Assembly: GCA_947626915.1 (NCBI GenBank)
Contig: CANQUA010000037.1
Location: forward strand, 1 to 33,697
Length of the DNA: 33,697 bases
From: an uncultured Lachnospiraceae bacterium
GTDB lineage: Bacteria; Bacillota; Clostridia; Lachnospirales; Lachnospiraceae
Reading direction: 5' to 3'
The notes beneath the pieces were generated by a model. That model did not search any database. It was given only the letters and a program-made list of their open reading frames with translations, and was not told the origin of the DNA. Position numbers and translations under genes: made by a program. Positions 14,553-22,699 of this stretch are shown in pieces; position 1 is the stretch's first letter, and each line of letters begins with the position of its first letter.

Positions 14553-16256
14553 TCACTGACGCATTCGCTTTTCTTTTCCTTTCTCTCCTTGCATCGGGGG
14601 CGCTTTCGTCTGCTCCTTCTCTTCCTTCGTCTGCTCCGCTTTCGGCAGCTCCACGACGGCGCTGAACTGGTCGCCGTCTATCAGGACCCGGAACGTGCCG
14701 CCGACAGATTCCGTATAAGTTTGGGCGATCGCCAGACCCAGCCCGCTGCCCTGGGTGGAGCGGGCCTGATCGCCGCGGGCAAACCGCTGTACGATCTCGT
14801 CCGGTTTGAAATCCATTTCGTAGGAAGCGGTGTTCATCATCCGGATCCGGAAGTTATGGTCCGTTTCCTTCACGTCCAGATAAATGCGGGTGCCGGCCAG
14901 CGCATATTTGATGGCGTTGCCGAGCAGATTGGCAAAAACCTGGTGCATCCTGGCCCCATCGGTGACGATCGGGATGGCATCCGCTCCGTAACTGCGGCGC
15001 ACGGTCAGTCCGGCGCTCGTCAGCTGATCGTCGAACAGGCCGATGGTCTGCTCCAGCAGGCGCACCAGATCGATCGGCTCCTTCCTGCTTTCCGCGACGC
15101 CGCTGGATACCTTCGTCAGCTCAAACAGGGATTCCACCAGGTCATTCATATAGCCGGCCTTCTGATACAGGCGGCGGAGCTGTTCCTGCCCTTCCGGCGA
15201 CAAGGTTTCCTTCTGCAGCAGTTCGCTGTACCCGAGGATCGAGGTTAACGGGGTGCGCAGGTCGTGAGAAACATTGGAAATCAGCTCGACCTTGAAACGC
15301 TCACTGGCGACGGCGGCGCGGACCGCTTCCTCATGCTGCGCCCGCATTTCCAGAAGCTGAGCTTCCGTCCGGGAAAATGCCCCGCTGCCTACGGTAATCG
15401 GCCTGCCCCGCTGATAATTATCAAGCTGTTTTCTGAAATGATCCAGATCGGCGCCGTATCTCCACAGGCAGACCCACCCAAACGAAGCGGCGGCCAGACA
15501 GCTCAAAAAAACAGCCGCCGAACCCGTATGGCCGGAAACGGTCTCGATGAAAAACCAGACGAATCCGGCCGTGGTGAGGAATCCCCATCCGGTCAGCACC
15601 AGCAGGGACATCTGCGGCGTGCCGCACCGGCCGGCGATCCGGCGGACCAGGCACCAGGACAGCGGACATCCGGCCCGCACCCATCCGAACAATTCGCGGA
15701 TGCTCATCAGGATGAAAAATGTCATGACAATCCCGGGGAGTATCACCGGCTGCAGGACCACACTGCCCCCCAGGAGGTAAAGCCCATTCTGATAAACCCG
15801 GCTTGCCGCGGTCAGCGCAGCGAGGATCAGGCCGACGCCATCCGGCCCGCAGATCGGCTCCTTCTGTGAAAGGACAAAAATCGCCGCGCCCGCGGCGGCA
15901 ATGGCGGCAAAGGAAAAAAACGCTCCAAACAGCTGCTCCATGCGGTGGGACATCCCGGCATCCTCGCCGAATCCGGACCACAGCGAGAACTCTCCGACGA
16001 TTCCGCTCCCGTCACGACCGGCCTCGTTCCCTTCCGCCGCGGCGTTGTCTTCGGGCCGAACCGCCGCTTTGGAATTTTCCCCGTATTCCTCCGAAATTGC
16101 CGCCGTTGACGTCCGGACAACGATCGTCCCCCTCATGGAGGTCTCGACAATGCCGCTCTCCGGGCGGCCGGCAAGCATCCAGCTCCCCAGCGTCCAGCAG
16201 ACTGACGCAAGGAAAATCAGGCACAACGCGATGGTATTACGGCGCTTCAAAGACAT
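14553..16256 (-). CDS. Membrane sensor histidine kinase
   Basis: A 567-residue kinase. An N-terminal membrane helix (LCLIFLASVCWTLGSWMLAG) is followed by an outer loop of about 80 residues, then five or so further helices (about 110-265), a linker, and the kinase core: H-box NVSHDLRTPLTS with the phospho-accepting His331, N-box HQVFANLLGNAIKYA, and G2 box GSGLGLAIAQ. The usual DxGxG of the G1 box is replaced by NTASYEM, as in other VanS-like kinases of this group. The tail from about 535 is highly charged. A TTG at 16262 is possible, but GGGGGA stands 6 nt before the ATG at 16256. It overlaps the response-regulator gene by 20 nt, so the two form one unit. The signal is unknown; envelope stress is a guess from neighbours. 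Confidence 0.88.
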   Translation of the reverse strand: MSLKRRNTIALCLIFLASVCWTLGSWMLAGRPESGIVETSMRGTIVVRTSTAAISEEYGENSKAAVRPEDNAAAEGNEAGRDGSGIVGEFSLWSGFGEDAGMSHRMEQLFGAFFSFAAIAAAGAAIFVLSQKEPICGPDGVGLILAALTAASRVYQNGLYLLGGSVVLQPVILPGIVMTFFILMSIRELFGWVRAGCPLSWCLVRRIAGRCGTPQMSLLVLTGWGFLTTAGFVWFFIETVSGHTGSAAVFLSCLAAASFGWVCLWRYGADLDHFRKQLDNYQRGRPITVGSGAFSRTEAQLLEMRAQHEEAVRAAVASERFKVELISNVSHDLRTPLTSILGYSELLQKETLSPEGQEQLRRLYQKAGYMNDLVESLFELTKVSSGVAESRKEPIDLVRLLEQTIGLFDDQLTSAGLTVRRSYGADAIPIVTDGARMHQVFANLLGNAIKYALAGTRIYLDVKETDHNFRIRMMNTASYEMDFKPDEIVQRFARGDQARSTQGSGLGLAIAQTYTESVGGTFRVLIDGDQFSAVVELPKAEQTKEEKEQTKAPPMQGEKGKEKRMRQ

Positions 16257-16941
16257 ATCCAATCCCCCATACTACTTTCAGATATTCCGGTTTTTTCGGA
16301 TTCAGTTCCAGCTTTTCCCGGATGCGGCTGATATGGACCATAACGGTATTTTCCACGGCATAGGCGTCGCTTTTCCATACCCGCTCATAGATCTCTTCCG
16401 CGGAAAACACCCGGCCCGGCTGGGACATCATCATCTGCAGAATCTTAAACTCCGTCGCCGTCAGCCGCACTGCGTCTCCCCGGACGATCAGCTGCTTGGT
16501 GGCCGTATTCAAAACAATATCGCCCACCCGGATCTGGTCCTCGGACTTCATTTCCCGGATGGAACCCAGATCATCATAGCGGCGCAGGAGCGCCCTGACT
16601 CTCGCAAGCAGCTCCTGCTGATAGAACGGTTTGACTAAATAATCGTCCGCTCCGGCCTCCAGCCCAAGCACCCGGTCCGAACCCTCCGCCTTGGCGGAGA
16701 GCATCAGAATCGGAACGTTGCTGCTTTGGCGGATGCGCATAGTCGCAATGATCCCATTGCACTGCGGCATCATCACGTCCATAATAATCAGATGCGGATG
16801 CCTGATGTCCACAATATGGCAGGCCGTCTCGCCGTCATGGGCGGTCAGCACCTGATAACCTGCCTGTTTTAAAGCCGTTTCGATAATATTTACAATCGAA
16901 AAATCATCGTCGACCACAAGGATCCGATAGGTGTCTGCCAT
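16237..16941 (-). CDS. OmpR-family response regulator
   Basis: A 234-residue two-domain regulator. The receiver has the acidic pair DDD (11-13), phospho-acceptor D55 in MDVMMP and K104 in LVKPF. The C-terminal winged helix contains LTATEFKILQMMMSQPGRVF and the recognition region YAVENTVMVHISRIREKLEL. Partner of the overlapping kinase gene. GGGAGGAA stands 6 nt before the ATG. Likely targets are the DUF2079 and beta-helix genes downstream (inference from position). No clear promoter is visible upstream, where repeats begin. Confidence 0.9.
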   Translation of the reverse strand: MADTYRILVVDDDFSIVNIIETALKQAGYQVLTAHDGETACHIVDIRHPHLIIMDVMMPQCNGIIATMRIRQSSNVPILMLSAKAEGSDRVLGLEAGADDYLVKPFYQQELLARVRALLRRYDDLGSIREMKSEDQIRVGDIVLNTATKQLIVRGDAVRLTATEFKILQMMMSQPGRVFSAEEIYERVWKSDAYAVENTVMVHISRIREKLELNPKKPEYLKVVWGIGYVFEAP

Positions 16942-17105
16942 AAAAATTCCTCCCGCTGTGAATCGTCATAACCTTTGTGTCCGGCCGCCGGCGCAATGGC
17001 CGGCAGGTACTGCCTTTTTCGCTTTCTGAAAGTGAAAGCAACCTCAACTTCCCCCTCGCGGCTGGTTCCGCGGCTTCCGGATAAAGGGAACGGGGCCGCT
17101 GCCTT

Positions 17106-17279
17106 CTCTGCTCTCACGGGTCCCGCGGCTGCAGAACGCCTCGACGCCGCGCTATTATTAGCATAACATAGATGGGGTCCGGCTTCCATAAAAGAGAATG
17201 GAGCCTTTGGCTCCTCTGCTCTCACGGGTCCCGCAGCCGCGGAATGCCTCGACGCGGCGTTATTATTAGCATAACACAG
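17106..17279. repeat. Two tandem copies of a ~108-bp non-coding unit
   Basis: The 66-bp cores at 17106-17171 and 17214-17279 start CTCTGCTCTCACGGGTCCCG and end with TATTATTAGCATAACA; they agree at about 59 of 66 positions and are exactly 108 bp apart. The sequence before each core is also related (TTCCGGATAAAGGGAACGG against TTCCATAAAAGAGAATGG). The unit contains a small hairpin (GGAGCCTTTGGCTCC at 17200-17214). It lies upstream of the response regulator in the 865-nt gene-free stretch 16942-17806. Confidence 0.8.
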
Positions 17280-17319
17280 AAACATGAAAAGCGCTATGAA
17301 TAACGTACAGGATTTCTGT

Positions 17320-17530
17320 GCCATTGCATGCAGTTTATTGCGGCAGGCAGACTAGACTACACCGGACGCCATCCTGTTTATTGCGGTGGACAGACCCAAT
17401 CACACCTGCCGCTATTCAGTTCATCTCCGTGGACAGACCAACCACACCTGCCGCTATTCAGTTCATCTCCGTGGACAGGCCAAACCACTCCTGCCGCTAT
17501 TCAGTTCATTGCGGCAAGCAAAATCAAACC
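17320..17530. repeat. Imperfect tandem repeats of 42-43 bp
   Basis: The phrase CCTGCCGCTATTCAGTTCAT begins at 17405, 17447 and 17490; in between stands TCTCCGTGGACAGACCAACC or a close variant. More diverged copies with TTTATTGCGG(T/C)GGACAGAC precede it at about 17320 and 17362. In total about five units. The copies touch each other without spacers, which excludes CRISPR. The stretch lies between divergently read genes. Confidence 0.8.
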
Positions 17531-17607
17531 GCGCCGCACGCACCCCGCCGCGGCCCACCAACTGCCGGTCCAAAGTCAAACAGCAAGCGTCAATCCGTAA
17601 GATTATA

Positions 17608-17636
17608 TTTGCAAAAAGGCCGAAAACGTATATAAT
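17608..17636 (+). promoter_or_regulatory. Promoter of the M61-like peptidase gene
   Basis: TTTGCA (17608-17613) and TATAAT (17631-17636) are 17 nt apart. The predicted start near 17643 gives a leader of about 165 nt in which only a small hairpin (CCGTTTTACGG) is visible. Confidence 0.65.
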
Positions 17637-17806
17637 AAATCCCGTATCCATCCGTTTTACGGAAAACATCCTGATTTTGCAGAAAACGCTATGCGGCTGG
17701 TTTTTGAACCTTTGCAGACAGGAAAACGATAAGCAGAAAACGCCGGGCCATGCGTCCCGTCTGCTTCCGTGAGAAACACATCCAGCCGAAAAAGGAGGCA
17801 TCCCAT

Positions 17807-19195
17807 ATGGATTTGCTCACACTGACACTGAAACCACGCTGGGGGAATGATACGGTAGCCGATCTGATTGTTTCCGCCTCTTTTCCCGCGGCGGCCATTC
17901 CATCTGAGCCGGGAAAGCCGGAACTGTCTTATCCGGAAATCGCTTACGGCGGCCGCTGCCCCTTCCCGGATTATGAAATCCTGGCGCTGACCGATGACCT
18001 CGGCGACATGCCTTACCATCTGGACAGCACGGCCAGCTTCTATGATTCGGCCCCCTGCAGGGGGATCTTTTTTGAACGGCCGGCCAACGGAACCCTCCGC
18101 TGGAGTACCCGGCTGCTCCCGCGCATTCTTCCGGAGGGCTACCAAAGCAGCCCCTACTTTGATTTCCGCGCGGAGCCGCTGGGGCTGAACGGCTGCGGAC
18201 TCTTCGCTTTTATCCTGCCGCAGACCGGCGACGTTCCGCTTCTGACGCGGCTCGATTGGGACCTGTCCGAAATGCCGGAGGGCGCACGCGGAATCTGGTC
18301 CTTCGGAGAAGGGACCGTAGAAAAAGTGCTGACCAGCTGGCAGGTCCGCATGACATTGTTCAACACCGGCCTCATGCACTGTTTTGAGCGGGACGGTCTC
18401 GGCGTATACTGGTTTTCCCAGCCTGACATGGACGTAGCGGCCATTGCCGAACGGCTGTACCCGATCTACCGGTATATGAAGGATTATTTTCACGACACGG
18501 AGAGCCGGTTCCGGGTCTTTCTGCGCAGGGATCCCTTCCGCTTCAGCGGCGGCGGTTCCGCCTGCCCCTATTCCTTTATCTCCGGCTACAGCGCTTACGG
18601 AGGAACCGACGAAGCCCATTGGTTCGATGTGCTGATCCACGAAATGACCCACACCTGGCCCGCCATGGAAGATCCGGCTGACGGAGACAGCGCCTGGTTC
18701 TGCGAGGGCTGTACGGAATTTTACAGCACGCTGCTGCCTTATCGGGGCGGTTTCCTGGACGCGGAGGCCACCGTGCGTTCGCTGAATGATAAGATCACCG
18801 GCTGTTACCTGAACAACCGCTACCGCCTGACGCCCAACGCGGAGCTGCCGGCCATCCAGTGGCAGGACCTGCGGGCGCAGAAGATTCCTTACGGCCGGGG
18901 ATTTTTATATCTGGCCAATGTCGACGCCCGGCTCCGCAGACTCGGCAAAGGCAGCATTGACGAATTTGTCATTCCCCACGATATCCTCCATCCCTCCACG
19001 CAGCAGGAATGGGTCGATTTCGTCCGGGCCAAACTGGGCGAAAGCGGTCTGCGGGAATTTCAGGATATGCTCGACGGGAAACTCATCATTCCGGAAGAAA
19101 ATCTGTTCGGTCCGGACATCGTCACCGTACAGAGCGAGGTCGAATTGGACGGGGAAAAAGTAATCAGCTGGCACTGGGAGGTGCGGCAAAAATAA
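17807..19195 (+). CDS. M61-like zinc metallopeptidase, cytosolic
   Basis: A 462-residue protein with a gluzincin active site: H278-E-M-T-H282 TW and, 18 residues after H282, E300 in WFCEGCTEFYS. The HExxHTW followed by WFxEG is characteristic of the M61 (glycyl aminopeptidase-like) branch. The N-terminal 200 residues are beta-rich, as in M61/M1 proteins. There is no signal peptide or lipobox, so it should act in the cytosol. AAAGGAGG stands 7-8 nt before the ATG at 17807; the frame extension to 17750 is rejected for lack of a ribosome site. It is the only complete plus-strand gene in the window and converges with the lipoprotein gene, with 50 nt between stops. Natural substrate unknown. Confidence 0.75.
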   Translation: MDLLTLTLKPRWGNDTVADLIVSASFPAAAIPSEPGKPELSYPEIAYGGRCPFPDYEILALTDDLGDMPYHLDSTASFYDSAPCRGIFFERPANGTLRWSTRLLPRILPEGYQSSPYFDFRAEPLGLNGCGLFAFILPQTGDVPLLTRLDWDLSEMPEGARGIWSFGEGTVEKVLTSWQVRMTLFNTGLMHCFERDGLGVYWFSQPDMDVAAIAERLYPIYRYMKDYFHDTESRFRVFLRRDPFRFSGGGSACPYSFISGYSAYGGTDEAHWFDVLIHEMTHTWPAMEDPADGDSAWFCEGCTEFYSTLLPYRGGFLDAEATVRSLNDKITGCYLNNRYRLTPNAELPAIQWQDLRAQKIPYGRGFLYLANVDARLRRLGKGSIDEFVIPHDILHPSTQQEWVDFVRAKLGESGLREFQDMLDGKLIIPEENLFGPDIVTVQSEVELDGEKVISWHWEVRQK

Positions 19196-19245
19196 AGCTT
19201 TGCCGACCCGTTTATAAACCGCCGCACCGCCTGCGAGCCGCGGTC

Positions 19246-20619
19246 TCAGGGATTGCAGCGCTTACAGGGATCATATCCCATCCCGATGACCTCCTCGCGG
19301 GTCCCGTTGTAGAACAGTTTGTTGCTCTCTTTCATTTGTTTGACGCTGGAGCAGGACGGAATATGGAATTTGTGGGTATTGGTATTCAGGACATAATCGG
19401 TCCCTGATCCCGCCTGAGCAGAATCGTCCTGCTGCCCGGCGCCGCTTTCTCCGCCCGCCGGATCCTCTCCGGATTCCGTCCCGGGTTCTGCCTCGGCCGG
19501 CGCTCTCCCCGCGCTCCCCAGCGTGTCGGCGTCCGCATTGCGCTCCACCGCAAAGGACACGGTTTCTCCGTCGCTGGTACAGACGATATCCCCCTGCAGA
19601 TCGGTGCGGTAAACCTGCGCGCCGGCATCCCGCAGACGGCTCAGGGTTTCCTCCGTCGGGTGCCCGTAAGAATTGTCCGCTCCCACGGAAATCACCGCGT
19701 ACTGCGGCATGATCTCCCGCAAAAAGGGATAGGTCGTGGACGTTTCACTGCCGTGGTGCCCCACCTTCAGAACCGTGCTTTCCAGCTCATAGCCTGCCGC
19801 CAGAATGTCCTGCTCCTCCTCCCTCTCAGCGTCCCCCGTAAACAGAAACGAAGTATTCCCGTATACGACGCGCAAAACGATGGAAGTGTTGTTAGGGTCG
19901 GGAGCATCCAGACGGATCGGCCCCAGGATCTGCACGGACGCGCTGCCCAGGGAAAAACTGCCGCCGGCCGCGGGAACCGTTATCTCCACGCCCTGCTTCC
20001 CCAGATACGTCACAAAACTGTTAAACGCGCGGCTGTCATAGCTCGTCACCGGACACAGCGCGCAGCCTGCGGTCGCATAATTCAGCGCGCCGGCCAGTCC
20101 GCCCACATGATCCTCATGGGCGTGGGTGCAGACAATGCAGTCCAGATAATCTACGGAACGGTCTTTCAGATACGTGTAAATGAGGCTGGAATCCGCCGCG
20201 TTGCCGCCGTCGATCAGCATGGCGTGGCCGTCGCAGAACACCAGGGCCGCGTCCGCCTGCCCCACATCAATGAAATGCACCTCAAAGCTGCCGGAAGCAT
20301 CCGGTTCCGCGGCACCGGCTTCTGTATCTTCCATTGCAGCCGCCACGCCCGCACCGTCTTCCATTCCCGCGGTACGGGCTGTCGTTTCCTCCCCTTCCGC
20401 CTTTCCGGCCGTCGGAGCAGGGGCGTTCCCGGAGTCCGTGCTTTCCGCGGCGGTTCCGGATTTGTCTTTCACGCCGCTTGCCGGCGTTTCTTCCGTCCCG
20501 GCTTCTACGACAAAAGGCGCCGTTTCTCCCGCGTGGCTTTCCTCCGTGCTGCACCCGGAAAGAAGCGCCGCCAGCAGAAACGCCGCGCCCAAAAACACTG
20601 TCTTTATGTACTTTTTCAT
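19246..20619 (-). CDS. ComEC/Rec2-related metallo-beta-lactamase-fold lipoprotein
   Basis: A 457-residue lipoprotein: signal peptide with lipobox LLSGC (C23), then a low-complexity Thr/Glu/Ala linker to about residue 112. The metallo-beta-lactamase domain begins HFIDVGQADAALVF (115-128) with the metal motif THAHEDH (165-171) and a later VGHHGSETSTTYPFL. These are the hallmarks of the ComEC C-terminal hydrolase family, which probably cleaves phosphodiesters (nucleic acid or lipid-linked). The C-terminal 50 residues (YVLNTNTHKFHIPSCSSVKQ to CKRCNP) are the small cysteine/histidine module often attached to secreted nucleases. Located on the outer face of the membrane. The ribosome site (GCGGGAA) is modest and a minisatellite lies directly upstream. 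Confidence 0.85.
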   Translation of the reverse strand: MKKYIKTVFLGAAFLLAALLSGCSTEESHAGETAPFVVEAGTEETPASGVKDKSGTAAESTDSGNAPAPTAGKAEGEETTARTAGMEDGAGVAAAMEDTEAGAAEPDASGSFEVHFIDVGQADAALVFCDGHAMLIDGGNAADSSLIYTYLKDRSVDYLDCIVCTHAHEDHVGGLAGALNYATAGCALCPVTSYDSRAFNSFVTYLGKQGVEITVPAAGGSFSLGSASVQILGPIRLDAPDPNNTSIVLRVVYGNTSFLFTGDAEREEEQDILAAGYELESTVLKVGHHGSETSTTYPFLREIMPQYAVISVGADNSYGHPTEETLSRLRDAGAQVYRTDLQGDIVCTSDGETVSFAVERNADADTLGSAGRAPAEAEPGTESGEDPAGGESGAGQQDDSAQAGSGTDYVLNTNTHKFHIPSCSSVKQMKESNKLFYNGTREEVIGMGYDPCKRCNP

Positions 20620-20667
20620 TGGTAATTTCCCGCTTTCTCTTTCGTATTTCCGCTTACGCCTTTATTC

Positions 20668-20905
20668 CCTGTGATCCGCTTTTCTACTTTCCCGTCCGAT
20701 CCGTATTTCCGCTTTTCCGCAGACCGTACTTCCGCTTTCCCGCGGTCCGCATTTCCACTTTCCCGTCCGATCCGCATTTCCGTTTCCCCGCAGATCGTAC
20801 TTCCGCTTCCCCGTGATCCGTATTTCCACTTCCCCGTCCGGTCCACATTTCCGCCCCCGTGGTCCGCACTTTCCCGCTTCCCCGTCCGTTTCGTCTCCCC
20901 GCAGC
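20668..20905. repeat. Minisatellite of 23-24 bp units with 71-nt higher-order period
   Basis: About ten related units of the form CCCGTCCGATCCGTATTTCCGCTTT follow each other, differing in the first third. Units with CCCGTCCG start at 20691, 20762 and 20833, exactly 71 nt apart, and again at 20881. Between them come units with CGCAGA(C/T)CGTACTTCCGC and then units with GGTCCGCATTTCCAC or GATCCGTATTTCCAC. So three-unit blocks were themselves duplicated. It fills the gap between the lipoprotein and four-helix protein genes. Confidence 0.85.
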
Positions 20906-20906
20906 T

Positions 20907-21278
20907 TCATCCGGCCAGCAGATTGATCAGCGTCCCGGTCCCGAAGGAGAACACATTCGCCAGCAGGGAAAACCAAAAAGGCCGGACGATCTCTGCGGAG
21001 AAGCGCCGGTAACAGCGCCACTCCACGACCACCGCCAGACCTTCCAGCAAAAGGGTCGCCGGGATCATCCACAGGCCGGACTGCCCGGCAGCATCCAGCA
21101 GCGATTCCGCGGCGTAAAATAACGCAACCACCGGCGGATTGGTCAGACAATTAACCAGGGCGACCAGGATCAGTTCCCGGCGCGCCCGGTACCCGTATAA
21201 AACCGCGTAACCTTCCTCCATCAACAGCGTCAGGAGCAGGGACGCCGCCATTATCCCCGCCATGAGCCGGTTCTCCAT
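20907..21278 (-). CDS. Small four-helix membrane protein, paralogue of 22700-23101
   Basis: A 123-residue membrane protein with about four hydrophobic segments. I do not recognise a named family. It shares a pattern with the protein at 22700-23101: EE-x-Y, LYGYRARRE, VNC in the first half, and LLLEGLAVVVEWRCY, then RPFWFSLLANVFSFGTG in the second half. The start at 21278 lies inside the 3' end of the MFS gene (28-nt overlap) with only a weak ribosome site, implying coupled translation; the extension to 21455 in the MFS frame region is rejected because it lacks hydrophobic or family character. Possibly an accessory subunit of the transporter (inference). Confidence 0.6.
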   Translation of the reverse strand: MENRLMAGIMAASLLLTLLMEEGYAVLYGYRARRELILVALVNCLTNPPVVALFYAAESLLDAAGQSGLWMIPATLLLEGLAVVVEWRCYRRFSAEIVRPFWFSLLANVFSFGTGTLINLLAG

Positions 21279-22366
21279 TGAAACGCCGCCATCAAAAGGA
21301 CCATGGAAAGCACCGCCGCTCCCGCATAGGCGGCCGGATTCACGAGCAGGCTCCCGTATCCCAGATAATAGGGAACAAAGCCGATGAACAGCGCAAATTT
21401 CAGCAGCCCGAACGCGAAACCTTTCGCCCCGGTCATCTGCCGCGAAGCTGCCCACAGCATCACAGGCATCGTCATATTAAACAGAAATACCGCGCAGACC
21501 CCGACCGCCGGAATACCGCTGCCCAGATAGCACGCGGCCGCCAATCCCAGCGACAATACCGACGCCCGCCCGGGTCCCAGACGGTCCATCAGGAAACCGC
21601 CTGCCGCCTTGCCCAAGGCCATCGCCAGAACCAGCAGGAACGCCCAGGCCCCGTTCCCCTTCCACGGAAAATCCTGGTACATCCCTATGTAGGACCACAG
21701 CACCGCCACCAAAAACAGCGGTACGAACGGCAGCCATCCGGCTTCCGTTTTCAGATCAAACTCACTGTTTCCGGTCCGCATCCCGGCCCCATACCGCTTC
21801 CGGCTGCTCATCCAGATCCCCGTCGCCAGCAGGAAAAGCCCGGCAGCCACCGGCACGGTCGCCGAAAACGTGTTTCCGCTCAAGAGTCTCCCGAAATACA
21901 GCCCCACCGCCCCGGGAGCCACAAAAACGCCCAGAGCCGACGCCTTTTCGCCGCCTGCGTTCATTGCCTCCAGTCCGCCGCCCACATGAAACAGACCGTT
22001 TCCGATGCCGGCGGTCACAGCAACCGTCACTCTCACGAACCCCGCCGCCTGCCGCACCATTTCTCCGCCGCCTGATCCGGCCAGCGCAGAAAAGCCAGCC
22101 ATGGCCAGAAGCGAAGCGGCCACCAGCACACAGCCTGCCGCCGCAACCGCTCCGTTCCTGTTCCACGAATCCGCCAGCATCCCCAGCGGCATCTGTCCGG
22201 CGAACGCGCAAAAATTATACAGCAGGATGCTCCAGGCAAAACCGGGCAGTTCCACGCAAAAACGCAGCATCAGATACGCGCAGCTTAAATCTACCCAAAA
22301 ATGAGCCGCCGCATACAACACACCGGATACGCGCGCCGTCCGGTCGGATAATTTTTCTCCGCTCAT
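21251..22366 (-). CDS. MFS-type transporter
   Basis: A 371-residue protein with 10-12 hydrophobic segments. The motif QMPLGMLADSWNRN between helices 2 and 3 fits the MFS motif A region (G-x-x-x-D-R-x-x-R). IGNGLFHVGGGLEAMNAGGE, APGAVGLYFGRLL and GKAAGGFLMDRLGPGR are other membrane-loop signatures. Slightly shorter than typical 400-residue MFS carriers. GGAG stands 7 nt before the ATG. It lies between the 70-residue protein (70 nt upstream) and the four-helix protein (overlapping downstream), so it probably forms a module with them. Substrate unknown. Confidence 0.72.
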   Translation of the reverse strand: MSGEKLSDRTARVSGVLYAAAHFWVDLSCAYLMLRFCVELPGFAWSILLYNFCAFAGQMPLGMLADSWNRNGAVAAAGCVLVAASLLAMAGFSALAGSGGGEMVRQAAGFVRVTVAVTAGIGNGLFHVGGGLEAMNAGGEKASALGVFVAPGAVGLYFGRLLSGNTFSATVPVAAGLFLLATGIWMSSRKRYGAGMRTGNSEFDLKTEAGWLPFVPLFLVAVLWSYIGMYQDFPWKGNGAWAFLLVLAMALGKAAGGFLMDRLGPGRASVLSLGLAAACYLGSGIPAVGVCAVFLFNMTMPVMLWAASRQMTGAKGFAFGLLKFALFIGFVPYYLGYGSLLVNPAAYAGAAVLSMVLLMAAFQWRTGSWRG

Positions 22367-22436
22367 ATGTTCTCCGCCGTCCTTTCAACACATGGACGAC
22401 CCGCATACCGGCCAAAGCCGCGGATCGCCCCTGCAG

Positions 22437-22649
22437 TTATTTGTTTTTCATCTTCCGCCTGTGCACCAGAGCGATCACCACCGTAACCACGGTCACAATC
22501 GCGATCAGTATGTAAACCCCTGTATGCACCAAAAAAGATTCCCGGACCTCCTCTCCGAGGTCGAACGCCACCATATCCGCCCAGACCGGCGCGGCCATTG
22601 TCAGCATTAAAAATACTGTCGCACAGAAAACAGACATCCATTTTTTCAT
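22437..22649 (-). CDS. Small exported membrane-anchored protein
   Basis: A 70-residue protein: signal peptide MKKWMSVFCATVFLMLTMAA ending PVWA, a short acidic segment (DMVAFDLGEEVRESFLVHTG) outside, then one membrane helix (VYILIAIVTVVTVVIALV) and a basic cytoplasmic tail HRRKMKNK. After cleavage about 46 residues would remain. GGAGGG stands about 8 nt before the ATG. It is flanked by the MFS gene and one of the two paralogous four-helix genes. No family recognised; possibly a regulatory or assembly peptide of the transporter. Confidence 0.65.
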   Translation of the reverse strand: MKKWMSVFCATVFLMLTMAAPVWADMVAFDLGEEVRESFLVHTGVYILIAIVTVVTVVIALVHRRKMKNK

Positions 22650-22699
22650 CTTGCTTCTCCCTCCTGATTCGTTCTTTTATTTACAGACCCGGCCTTCGC

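Noticed and set aside
16890-17324. 144-codon minus-strand frame with repeated LCYANN and SAAAGPVRAE segments
   Set aside because: It arises from the 108-bp non-coding duplication, overlaps the response-regulator start and has no ribosome site.
17320-17530. Possible CRISPR array
   Set aside because: The 42-43 bp units are contiguous and imperfect, with no unique spacers and no cas genes nearby.
19196-19245. Possible bidirectional terminator between convergent peptidase and lipoprotein genes
   Set aside because: Only short imperfect GC pairings and no T-tract on either side.
20616-20846. 76-codon minus-strand frame rich in Gly, Arg and Lys
   Set aside because: The periodic composition is a by-product of the 23-24 bp minisatellite; no homology or initiation signal supports a gene.
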